A DNA stretch of 32,727 nucleotides from Candidatus Kuenenia stuttgartensis (GTDB lineage Bacteria > Planctomycetota > UBA11346). Made by a program: the position numbers and the translations under genes. Location of the stretch: contig CAMCMZ010000043.1 of NCBI GenBank assembly GCA_945876185.1, positions 1-32,727 on the forward strand, read 5' to 3'. Of this stretch, positions 23,112 to 31,050 are shown in pieces. How positions within the stretch are numbered: the first letter of the stretch is position 1; each line of letters opens with the position of its first letter. The notes under the pieces are model-generated. The model was not told where the DNA came from and did not search any database. It was given only the letters and a program-made list of their open reading frames with translations.

Positions 23112-23819
23112 TCAGGCCTTTTCGCCCACGAACAGGTAATACGCCGCCCGGATCGGCAGGTAGGGCAGGCGGACGCGGCGGACCTCGGCGTGGCGTTCGC
23201 GGAAGGTCTGGCGCAGGTGGGCGAGGTGCAGGTGGCTGGGGCGGACGCCGTCGTGGCCGAACCAGCGGCGCCAGAACCAGCGTTCGATGCCGGACTGCAG
23301 GCGTTCGTCGGGGCTGGCCCGCAGGCAGGTGAAATCGACGCAGGCGAAGGTGCCGCCCGGTTTCAGCATCGCCTTGGCGTTGGCGATCGCGGCCTGCCAG
23401 TCGGGGATCATGGTCAGGCTGTACGAGCACATCACCACGTCGACCGGTTGTGGCGGCTGCCAGGTGCACGCATCAGCAGCGATCATCTCGACGTTGGCCC
23501 AGCCGGGGCCGTCCTTGCGGCGGCGGGCGACGGCCAGCAGCGCCGGGCAGAGATCGACAAGCCACACCTGCTCCAACGCGGCGCGGCGCTCGCCGATGGC
23601 CTCCAGGTTGCGGCCGGTGCCGCCGCCGAGTTCGACCAGGCGCTTGCCAGCTTCGAGAGGAAGGCGTTGGATGAGTTCGTCGCGGCCGTGCAGCAAACCA
23701 ACGCGGAAACGGTCGTAATCTTCTGCCTGGCCGGCGTAGAATCCTTCCAGGCGCTCGGCGTGGCTGCCGCGTCGCGGCATGCCGACGACGAGCTTCGCCA
23801 GCACTCCCAGATCACTCAT
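23112..23819 (-). CDS. btaB: BtaB-like S-adenosylmethionine methyltransferase
   Basis: This 235-residue class I methyltransferase has motif I VELGGGTGRNLE, then WLVDLCPALLAVARRR, AADACTW and MCSYSLTMIPDW. BtaB trimethylates the homoserine head group of diacylglyceryl-homoserine to give the betaine lipid DGTS. The assignment rests on similarity to BtaB-type methyltransferases and on the ATGA overlap with btaA, which makes the product. Its stop lies 4 bp from the end of the convergent EEP gene, leaving no room for a conventional terminator. Confidence 0.88.
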   Translation of the reverse strand: MSDLGVLAKLVVGMPRRGSHAERLEGFYAGQAEDYDRFRVGLLHGRDELIQRLPLEAGKRLVELGGGTGRNLEAIGERRAALEQVWLVDLCPALLAVARRRKDGPGWANVEMIAADACTWQPPQPVDVVMCSYSLTMIPDWQAAIANAKAMLKPGGTFACVDFTCLRASPDERLQSGIERWFWRRWFGHDGVRPSHLHLAHLRQTFRERHAEVRRVRLPYLPIRAAYYLFVGEKA

Positions 23820-25033
23820 TTCAGGATCTCAGCAATGTGGAAGCCGCCGTACGTGCCGACGCGGTCGAGCTGGTGCAGGCGGTCGGCCAGGGCGCGGTCG
23901 AAGCGCAGACGGTCTTTCAAGCGGATCGGGCTGTTGGGCGAGCCGATGCGCGCATCGGCCAACCAACCCGGTTCAGCGCGGGCGCTGCGGAACAGCGCGA
24001 GCGCATCCGGGGTGGCGCGTTCCAGGATGAGGCGCCATTCCTCGCCCAGATCCATCGGACAGTGCGCCCCCATCCAGTCGAGGTGGTCGAGCAGCACGAA
24101 GCGGCTGAGCGGCCGGGGATCGGCGGCGAGCAGGTTGGCGACGGTCGCGGTGCGGACTTCAACACGGTCGACCAGTCCCGCCTTGAGTGCTGCGAAATTG
24201 CCGGGTTTCAGGTATTCCGGGCAGCAGGTCGGGGTGTAGCCGCCGCGCAGGTAGCAGGTCCAGAAGTAATTGTCGGACAACGGCAGCTGGCGGAAGACCC
24301 GTTCGATGCAGGCGCGGATGAATCCGGCGACGGAATGGTCGGCGGGGGCATCGGCATCGTGGTGCAAGGCGACCTCGCGGGTCTGGGCCGGCGGCACCCC
24401 GAGCAGGCTCATGGTCGCCTGGCGCGAGACCGCCCAGGCCAGCATCGGCGTCCACAGGCGAGGGGCGACCTCGCGGTCATACAGATCCTGCTGCTCAGTC
24501 AGATCCTTGGCGTCGATGAGCCGGCGCATCGCGCGGTCGAGTCCGGGCCGCATACGCAGATACGACCGCGCGAGTCGTGCCACCGCGCCAGCGAGGCCAT
24601 GGTAATAGAAGCTGTCGCGGCCTCGGCCGGTGAACCAGCGGATGCGGCGGTCCCAGATCGGCCGGGCCCAGGCGGGTAGTTCCTGGCGCAGGCGGCTGTC
24701 GTACAGATGCACCGCATCCGGATGCCGGCCATAGCCGAACATCATGAAGAAATCCTCGTATTCCAGCGCCCGGATACCGGCCAGTTTCAGCTCCAGCAGC
24801 GCGCCCTGGCGCGGATTGGCGTCGACCGCCACCACCCGGCGTGGCCCGCACAAGGCATAGTCGAGGGCATTGCAGCCGCCGCTGGTGATCACCAGCACGC
24901 TGTCGTCCGGTCCCAGGCGCAGGGCCTGGCGGTCGCAGGCGGGGTCTTCCCAGCACGCGTTGTAGAGCAGCGACCGGTTGTAGAGGCCATCGAAGACGCG
25001 CTGGTGCAAGCGGTCAGAAAGGGAGTTCGCCAT
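23816..25033 (-). CDS. btaA: BtaA-like diacylglycerol 3-amino-3-carboxypropyltransferase
   Basis: This 405-residue protein belongs to the DUF3419/BtaA family, which moves the aminocarboxypropyl group of S-adenosylmethionine onto diacylglycerol, the first step of phosphorus-free betaine lipid synthesis. Family signatures are LLYNACWEDPACDRQAL near the N-terminus, the SAM-binding VLVITSGGCNALDYAL and VVAVDANPRQ, DNYFWTCYLRGGY, PEYLKPGNFAALK, and LLDHLDWMG. The start was set at ATG 25033 with AAGG 9 nt upstream; a GTG at 25051 is in frame. The stop overlaps btaB as ATGA. A three-unit Pho box lies directly upstream, consistent with lipid remodelling under phosphate starvation as known from Rhodobacter and rhizobia. 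Confidence 0.93.
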   Translation of the reverse strand: MANSLSDRLHQRVFDGLYNRSLLYNACWEDPACDRQALRLGPDDSVLVITSGGCNALDYALCGPRRVVAVDANPRQGALLELKLAGIRALEYEDFFMMFGYGRHPDAVHLYDSRLRQELPAWARPIWDRRIRWFTGRGRDSFYYHGLAGAVARLARSYLRMRPGLDRAMRRLIDAKDLTEQQDLYDREVAPRLWTPMLAWAVSRQATMSLLGVPPAQTREVALHHDADAPADHSVAGFIRACIERVFRQLPLSDNYFWTCYLRGGYTPTCCPEYLKPGNFAALKAGLVDRVEVRTATVANLLAADPRPLSRFVLLDHLDWMGAHCPMDLGEEWRLILERATPDALALFRSARAEPGWLADARIGSPNSPIRLKDRLRFDRALADRLHQLDRVGTYGGFHIAEILK

Positions 25034-25058
25034 GGTCAGCCACCTTCGCACGCATCCA

Positions 25059-25084
25059 TGAAGATCCGATCAAGGTCCAGTGAA
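25059..25084 (-). promoter_or_regulatory. Putative Pho box upstream of btaAB
   Basis: Plus-strand TGAA at 25059, TCAA at 25070 and TGAA at 25081 are in 11-bp register. On the minus strand this reads TTCAC-TTGAT-TTCAT. The middle unit is imperfect. The site ends 25 bp before the btaA ATG, so the leader would be short. It sits between btaA and the divergent transferase gene and might serve both. Confidence 0.6.
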
Positions 25085-25145
25085 GAAGGGATTCGCATGC
25101 GCGCCTTCACCAGCCCTTCCCAATCCGGCCCATGCTGCCCGACCT

Positions 25146-25805
25146 ATGCCGCACATCGCCCGATTCCCCGCCGATCCAGCCGGACCTTGGCGCAGCGACG
25201 GCCTCAGCGAACTCCCCTGCATCCGCCCGGGATGCACCGTGGTGGACTGCGAACTCGGGGCCTGGACGGAACTGATGCCCGGCTGCCAATTGGTGGAATC
25301 GACCATGGGCGACTACAGCTACGCCGCCGGCCAGGTCGACATCGTCGGCACCGACATCGGAAGGTTCTGCTCCATCGCCAGCCAAGTGCGGATCAATCCC
25401 GGCAACCATCCAATGGAACGCGCAACCCAGCACCACTGCACCTACCGTCGCGCCCAGTACGGCTTCGGCGCCGACGATGCCGCGTTCTTCGCCTGGCGAC
25501 GCCAGCACCGCTGCCGCATCGGCCACGATGTCTGGATCGGCCATGGCGCGGTCATCCTGCCCGGCGTCAACATCGGCACCGGTGCGGTGGTCGGCACCGG
25601 CGCGGTGGTGACCAAGGATATCCCCGCTTACGCCATTGCCGCCGGGGTGCCCGCGCGGGTGAAACGCCTACGTTTTTCCGACGAAATCATCGCCGGCCTG
25701 CTGGCGATCGCCTGGTGGGACTGGGATCACGCCACGATCGCCGCGCGGATCGATGAAATGGCTGACGTCACCGCGTTCGTGGCGAAATACACAACGCCGA
25801 CCTGA
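25146..25805 (+). CDS. Phosphonate-associated hexapeptide-repeat transferase
   Basis: This 219-residue left-handed beta-helix protein resembles chloramphenicol/xenobiotic acetyltransferases and the phosphonate-cluster hexapeptide family (TIGR03308 type). Hexapeptide turns are seen in [59 protein letters not shown], and [35 protein letters not shown]. The C-terminus has [13 protein letters not shown], shared by that family. It probably acylates a small phosphonate or intermediate, but no reaction is established. ATG 25146 matches the usual family N-terminus; a GTG at 25080 is also in frame but lies in the Pho box. It is divergent from btaA and upstream of the double phosphatase. Confidence 0.88.
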   Translation: MPHIARFPADPAGPWRSDGLSELPCIRPGCTVVDCELGAWTELMPGCQLVESTMGDYSYAAGQVDIVGTDIGRFCSIASQVRINPGNHPMERATQHHCTYRRAQYGFGADDAAFFAWRRQHRCRIGHDVWIGHGAVILPGVNIGTGAVVGTGAVVTKDIPAYAIAAGVPARVKRLRFSDEIIAGLLAIAWWDWDHATIAARIDEMADVTAFVAKYTTPT

Positions 25806-25914
25806 CCGGCGTCGTCGTCTCAGCGGCAGTCAGGACCAAGCCCGGTCGCATGGTTCTATTACGACTATTATTACGGCCTATAACGACATATTTAAAACGA
25901 TTTAACGAGATCAT

Positions 25915-25926
25915 GTCCATATGGAC
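25915..25926. other. AT-rich gene-free spacer with perfect 12-bp palindrome
   Basis: GTCCATATGGAC is a perfect palindrome. It lies in the unusually AT-rich part (about 25850-25960) of the 244-bp spacer 25806-26049, next to a CCTTAGTCCTTAGTCC direct repeat and just upstream of the Pho box. It could be an operator; no regulator can be named. Confidence 0.35.
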
Positions 25927-25957
25927 CTAGGTTAATTCCTTAGTCCTTAGTCCAAAA

Positions 25958-25984
25958 TTCACGGCGTGTTCATAAGGGGTTCGT
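25958..25984 (+). promoter_or_regulatory. Three-unit Pho box upstream of the double phosphatase
   Basis: TTCAC at 25958, TTCAT at 25969 and TTCGT at 25980 are spaced exactly 11 bp. The site ends 65 bp before the ATG at 26050, a comfortable distance for a promoter and leader. Confidence 0.7.
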
Positions 25985-26049
25985 AGAAGGTTTTCCGGTT
26001 TCCACTTTCCTCTACATCCTCGAACCATCCGGCCCACCAAGGAGCCACC

Positions 26050-29000
26050 ATGCCCCGCCACGCCAGGGATCGCCGTTCCGCGCAATCCTTCCTCCTCTCA
26101 CCGACGCCGTTCGCGTGCGTCCTCGCCCTCAGCCTGGGAGCAGTCGCCGCGAGTGAGGTGAACTTCATCTATACCTCCGACGCGCACTACGGCATCCCGC
26201 GCGCCACCTTCCAGGGTGGGACGAACATCGACGCCCAGCCGGTCAACCAGGCCATGGTCGCCCAGATGAAGAAATTCATGGCCGATCCTGGCGTCGCCCT
26301 TCCCGGTGATGGCGGCTTCAAGTCCGGCGCGACCCTGAAAGCGATCGACTTCCTGGTCGAGACCGGCGACATCTCCAACCGCTTCGATTCCAGCAAGACG
26401 CCGGCCTATCCGGTGTCTGCGGTCTCGTGGGGCATGTTCAAGACCGACTACCTGGATGGACTCACGAGCTACGGTTTCCCCATCTATCTCGCGCCTGGCA
26501 ACCACGACGTCTCCAATGCAGTCGGTTTCTATTCGCCGGTGCCGTTCACCGTCGACGCCACCGCGATGGCGGAGATCTTCAATCGGATGCCGGGCACCTT
26601 CGCCCCGGCCACCGCGCGCACTGCCGCCACCTACGACTATGCCACCGACAAGGTGCACTACTCGTTCGACAAGAACGGCATCCGGTTCGTCGTGATCAAC
26701 ATGTGGCCGGACAGCACTGAGCGCACCTGGTTGGATAACAATCTGAAAGGCAATCTCACCGGCATTCCGGCCGCCACCGGTCCGGTCATCCTGTTCACCC
26801 ATGACCAGCCGGCAGTCGAGAGCAAGCATTTCACCAACCCGAACACGCCGTTCGACATCAATTCCACCGACAAGTTCGAGAACCTGCTCGCGGAAAAACT
26901 GCACAACCTCGACGGTTCCGTCGGCGGTGCCAGCAAGGTGCCCACCAGCGCCGCGAGCACCTACGACCAGCGCCAACTCGTCGCCTTCCTCAAGCAGTAC
27001 CCCAACCTCACCGTCTATTTCCACGGCAACGACAACCAGAACGAGTGCTACACCTACAACGGTCCCGATGGCGACCTCGGCCTGCATGTCGCCCGCGTCG
27101 ATTCCCCGATGAAGGGCAACATCTCGGCCACGGATGAGACCCAGCTCTCGTTCCAGGTCGTCTCCATCGACACCACCACGCCCACCGCGATGAAGATGAC
27201 GGTGCGCGAATGCCTGTGGAACGCCACCAAGGCCGCGAACGCCACGCTTGTCTGGGGTGCCAGTACCACCTGGGATCTGATCCCCCGCCCGGTCATCACC
27301 ACCCAGCCGACAGCCGCCTCGGTGGCTCTCGGCGCCAAGGCGACCTTCTCGGTCGTGGCCAGCGGTTCGCCCACCTACCAGTGGCAGTCCCAGGCTAGTG
27401 GCAGCACGACCTGGACCAGCATCACCGGCGCCACCGCCGCGAGCTACACCACCCCGACAACCACCGCAGCGGACATCAGCAAGTCATACCGCTGCCTGGT
27501 CAGCAACAGCGGCGGCATGATCGGATCCGCCCCGGCCACCCTCACCATCACCGGCATCGCCCCCAACTTCCTGATCGGGATGGACACCATACGCCATACG
27601 GGTTCCACCGTCACCGTCGCCAAGGACAGTGGCAAGTACGATTCGAAGACCAAGTGGAGTCTCTATTATGGTGGCGCGACCGATTCGGCCTCGTCGGGCA
27701 CGGCGTTCGCGACCGGCTTCAAGTCCGATGACGGCAACGTCGCCTGGCTGCCCGGCGATCCCGGCGTCGGCGGAAACCGCAGCGCCAACAATGGTTCGCT
27801 CAAGACCATCGTCGAAGTGGTGCGGGAAATCCCTGGCAAACCCAAGGCCATCGGGGTGGTGACCACGGTCGAGTTCAGCCACGCCACCCCGGCGGTGTTC
27901 GTGTCGCACAATGTGATGCGCGGCAACTACTGGCAGATCGGCGATGAGATCATCAACACCACCAAGCCCGAGGTGGTGATCGGCGCTGGCCATCCGTTGT
28001 ACGAAGGCAACTACGGTTCGACGACCATCGACAGCACCAAGTTCAACTACAACTACCTCGGCCCGGTCAAGAGCACCACCGACGCCACCAACTACAACAA
28101 GCTCAAAGACGGCAGCGCCGGCTACACCTTCGTCGAACGCAAGGCGGGTGTGACCACCGCCGGGACCGATCTCAAAACTGCGGCGGCGGGTGCGACCAAA
28201 CTGTTCGGCCTCTTCGGCGGCACCAGCGGCTACATGGAACAACCGGTCGCAATCGGTGGTGAGGACGCCAACGGCAACGGCGCCTTCACGGTCGGTTCGG
28301 CCGAGAATCCCTCGCTGACCGATTCGGCAGTGGCGGCAATTACCGTGCTGTCGAAGAACGCCAACGGCTTCTTCCTGATGGTCGAAGGCGGCGACATCGA
28401 CTGGGCCAACCACGCCGACCACTTCAACTGGATGCTGGGTGGGATGAAGCAGTTCGACGATGCCGTGAAGACCGGCGTGTCCCTGGTCGACAGCAACCAA
28501 TATGGCATGTCGTGGAGCAACACGCTGTTCATCGTCGCTGCCGACCACGGCAACAGCTACATGCGCCTGAATCGCGCCAAGCCGATGGGCCTTGGCATCC
28601 TGCCGGGCGTCGATGCCAACGGCATCCCGAACGACCTGTCAGTCCTTTTCGGCGGCCAGTCCGCCTACAGCGCGACGGTCTGGAACAGCCACACCAATGA
28701 ACTGGTAAACTTCTACGCCCGGGGTGCCGGCGCCGAATTGTTCGACCAGTACATGGACTCGGCGAAGAAGGGCTGGTACGCGTCCAACGCCAAGAACATG
28801 ATCGACCAGACCCACATCTTCGAGGTCATGAACCAGGCCGCGACCCGCACCTCCAACCCGGTCAAGAACATCGTGTTCTGGATTCCGGACGGCATGCAGA
28901 AGGCGCACGAGGTAGCCTACAGCCGTTACCGCTACGGCAGCGACATCGCCATGCCGTGGGATGCCTGGGTCGAATCCCCCGGCGTCCCGGTGCGCAAGGG

Positions 29001-30369
29001 CGTGGTCGCCACCTGGGACGTCACCGGGTACAACCAGCGCTGCTTCACCTACCCGGATCCGACCGCTCTGACCGATGCCACCAAGACGGCGCCGGTCTAC
29101 AACCGCGACAATGTCGAGGCCAATACCGACCACGCCAAGCAGATCGCCTACGCCAAAATCGGCTATGATCCGGCCCGAGGCGGAATTGCTGCCAACGTCT
29201 ATTCCGACGAGGACACCGCCACCCAGCGGGCCTACCTGCTGACCAAGTTCGGCGCCCCGCTCACCCGCGTCGAATCCGGCGATCCGCTGATGACCGTGAC
29301 CTTTACGGCCAGCAACAGCGACAACTCCCTGTTCAAGACCCAGCCGGCGATCGATGCCAACGGGCATCTGACTTTTGAACCGGCTCCGGGTGCGGTGGGC
29401 AACGCCACCGTCACGGTGACCGCGACCAATGTCTACACGACGGGCGGCAGCGCGGTTCCGGGCGCGACGCCGGTGACCAAGACCTTCACCATCGCCGTCT
29501 CGGGCGTGGCCGCGCCGACCTTTTCGGTGGCGACGGGGTATTATGCCACCAGTCAAAACGTCACCCTGACGGCGGCCGCCGGGGCGAGCATCTACTACAC
29601 CACCGATGGAACGCTGCCGACCGTCGCCTCGACGGCCTATTCGACTGCGATCCCGGTCGCGACCACCACCACGCTCTACGCCATCGCGGTGGTTGGTGGG
29701 GGCGTCAGCCCGATCGCGACCGCGATCTATACCATCCCGGCACCGGCCAGCGCGCCGGTGGCCCCAACGGCGACCCCGACTTTCAGCGTCGCGTCGGGTG
29801 CCTTCGAGACGGCACAGACGGTAACCATCGCCTGCACCACCACGGGTGCGGTCATCCGTTACACCACGGACGGGAGCAATCCCACCGCGACTTCGCCCAT
29901 CTACACCGCCCCGGTGGCCTTGAGTTCCACCACCACCCTCAAGGCGATGGCGATGAAGACGGGCATGGGTGACAGCGCCCTGGCGACGTCGACCTACACC
30001 ATCGCCCCGGCGCTGCCGGTGTTCTCGCTGGCGGGTGGTACCTATGCTGGCGCCAGGTCAGTGGCGATCACCACCACCACCGCCGGAGCCGTGATTTATT
30101 ACACCACCGACGGTTCGATCCCGACCACGGCGTCGCCGGTCTATGCCAGCGCGCTGTCGGTGAACTCGACCACCACGATCAATGCGATCGCGGCCAAAAG
30201 CGGCATCGGCAACAGCGCGATGGTGTCGGCCACCTACACCATCGTGGCGGCGGCCCAGGAGGAATCGAAGAAGGACAACAAGTGCGGCATGGGTTCAGGT
30301 CTCGGCGGTCTCGCTGCCGTCCTGATGCTTATGTTCGTCATGCGTCGACGCGAGACCCGCAGGGGTTGA
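26050..30369 (+). CDS. Exported double phosphatase: metallophosphoesterase + permuted alkaline phosphatase
   Basis: The product is a 1439-residue surface or periplasmic enzyme. A signal peptide (~1-35) precedes a calcineurin-like metallophosphoesterase (~38-400: TSDAHYG, ETGDISN, PGNHDVSN, FTHD, FHGND). An Ig-like domain covers ~413-503. An alkaline phosphatase domain follows at ~510-1080, carrying the PhoA set: nucleophile S546 in TDSASSG, SHATPA, E779-D784-H788 in VEGGDID..NH, D832-H833 and H881. The strand KNIVFWIPDGM with the first metal ligand (D947), normally N-terminal, comes last, so the domain looks circularly permuted. Then come an Ig/cadherin-like stretch, three chitobiase-C-terminal-like repeats (~1155-1400, each with YYTTDG or RYTTDG) and a tail of KCGMGSG, membrane helix and RRRETRR resembling GlyGly/Cys-type sorting signals. 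AAGGAG lies 6 nt before ATG 26050. Likely role: extracellular release of phosphate from mono- and diesters. Confidence 0.93.
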   Translation: MPRHARDRRSAQSFLLSPTPFACVLALSLGAVAASEVNFIYTSDAHYGIPRATFQGGTNIDAQPVNQAMVAQMKKFMADPGVALPGDGGFKSGATLKAIDFLVETGDISNRFDSSKTPAYPVSAVSWGMFKTDYLDGLTSYGFPIYLAPGNHDVSNAVGFYSPVPFTVDATAMAEIFNRMPGTFAPATARTAATYDYATDKVHYSFDKNGIRFVVINMWPDSTERTWLDNNLKGNLTGIPAATGPVILFTHDQPAVESKHFTNPNTPFDINSTDKFENLLAEKLHNLDGSVGGASKVPTSAASTYDQRQLVAFLKQYPNLTVYFHGNDNQNECYTYNGPDGDLGLHVARVDSPMKGNISATDETQLSFQVVSIDTTTPTAMKMTVRECLWNATKAANATLVWGASTTWDLIPRPVITTQPTAASVALGAKATFSVVASGSPTYQWQSQASGSTTWTSITGATAASYTTPTTTAADISKSYRCLVSNSGGMIGSAPATLTITGIAPNFLIGMDTIRHTGSTVTVAKDSGKYDSKTKWSLYYGGATDSASSGTAFATGFKSDDGNVAWLPGDPGVGGNRSANNGSLKTIVEVVREIPGKPKAIGVVTTVEFSHATPAVFVSHNVMRGNYWQIGDEIINTTKPEVVIGAGHPLYEGNYGSTTIDSTKFNYNYLGPVKSTTDATNYNKLKDGSAGYTFVERKAGVTTAGTDLKTAAAGATKLFGLFGGTSGYMEQPVAIGGEDANGNGAFTVGSAENPSLTDSAVAAITVLSKNANGFFLMVEGGDIDWANHADHFNWMLGGMKQFDDAVKTGVSLVDSNQYGMSWSNTLFIVAADHGNSYMRLNRAKPMGLGILPGVDANGIPNDLSVLFGGQSAYSATVWNSHTNELVNFYARGAGAELFDQYMDSAKKGWYASNAKNMIDQTHIFEVMNQAATRTSNPVKNIVFWIPDGMQKAHEVAYSRYRYGSDIAMPWDAWVESPGVPVRKGVVATWDVTGYNQRCFTYPDPTALTDATKTAPVYNRDNVEANTDHAKQIAYAKIGYDPARGGIAANVYSDEDTATQRAYLLTKFGAPLTRVESGDPLMTVTFTASNSDNSLFKTQPAIDANGHLTFEPAPGAVGNATVTVTATNVYTTGGSAVPGATPVTKTFTIAVSGVAAPTFSVATGYYATSQNVTLTAAAGASIYYTTDGTLPTVASTAYSTAIPVATTTTLYAIAVVGGGVSPIATAIYTIPAPASAPVAPTATPTFSVASGAFETAQTVTIACTTTGAVIRYTTDGSNPTATSPIYTAPVALSSTTTLKAMAMKTGMGDSALATSTYTIAPALPVFSLAGGTYAGARSVAITTTTAGAVIYYTTDGSIPTTASPVYASALSVNSTTTINAIAAKSGIGNSAMVSATYTIVAAAQEESKKDNKCGMGSGLGGLAAVLMLMFVMRRRETRRG

Positions 30370-30420
30370 GCAAAGCACTCCCACCCGGCATCCGTCGTGT
30401 GGGGGTCAGGCGCGAAACGA

Positions 30421-30453
30421 AAACGGCCGGCAAGGATCCCTTGCCGGCCGTTT
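30421..30453. terminator. Strong bidirectional intrinsic terminator
   Basis: AAACGGCCGGCAAGG pairs perfectly over 15 bp with its complement across a 3-nt loop (30436-30438), starting 52 bp after the double phosphatase stop. The A-tract and T-tract at the ends are short. It closes the phosphatase transcript. Confidence 0.85.
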
Positions 30454-30520
30454 CCGTGTGTGGTTGGAGTTGATTACCGCGCGGACGAGCATGCGCATCA
30501 GCAGGCACCGAGGCGATCGG

Positions 30521-30834
30521 TCATTTGCCGCGATCTTCGGTACCTTGCTCCTTCAAGGTGGAGCAATCAGCCGTGTACGCCTGCGGTAGATCACTGCCCT
30601 CATCTCGCGGCAAGCGGCGATGAGTTCCGGATAGAGGAAGCACCAGTTCGACCTCTTCCGGCGGCAACACCTCCGGCAGGTTGCAGCCCTAGGTCTCCAG
30701 CGGTTGCGGGTCGAGCGCCAGCGTCCCCCCTTTCGCATGTCCAAGTAATAGACGCTAGGATCCGGCAAGGCGCGAACGCTGAAACCGCACGAAGCGATGC
30801 GCAGTCGTGGACCGGGATCACCGTGGTAATCCAC
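30521..30834 (-). pseudogene. Possible decayed ORF with frameshift and internal stop
   Basis: Minus-strand translation gives protein-like sequence that switches frame. RIASCGFSVRALPDPSVYYL-DMRKGG runs up to a six-G run (30725-30730), and the sequence continues in the next frame as TLALDPQPLET, a TAG stop (30689-30691), then GCNLPEVLPPEEVELVLPLSG to a TGA at 30521. One frameshift and one stop would explain the break. I do not recognise the family. The remaining gene-free stretch, about 30454-31050, shows nothing else convincing. Confidence 0.35.
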
Positions 30835-31050
30835 CCGTCATCCGCAGGATGCTACCAACCGACTTTTGAGGCCGCCTGGACTGACGCCATGGGTCGCGGT
30901 TGCTTCACCAAGCACCGGGTCACCATGCCCGCCCATGTGCCTGCACCTGGCGAGCGTCGCATTCGCCATGAGGCCAGAAATGCGCCAGGCCAAGGTGCCG
31001 GAGCGCATCGGCGCGCGACTTGACCCCATCGATCTTCTGGAAAGCAGACC

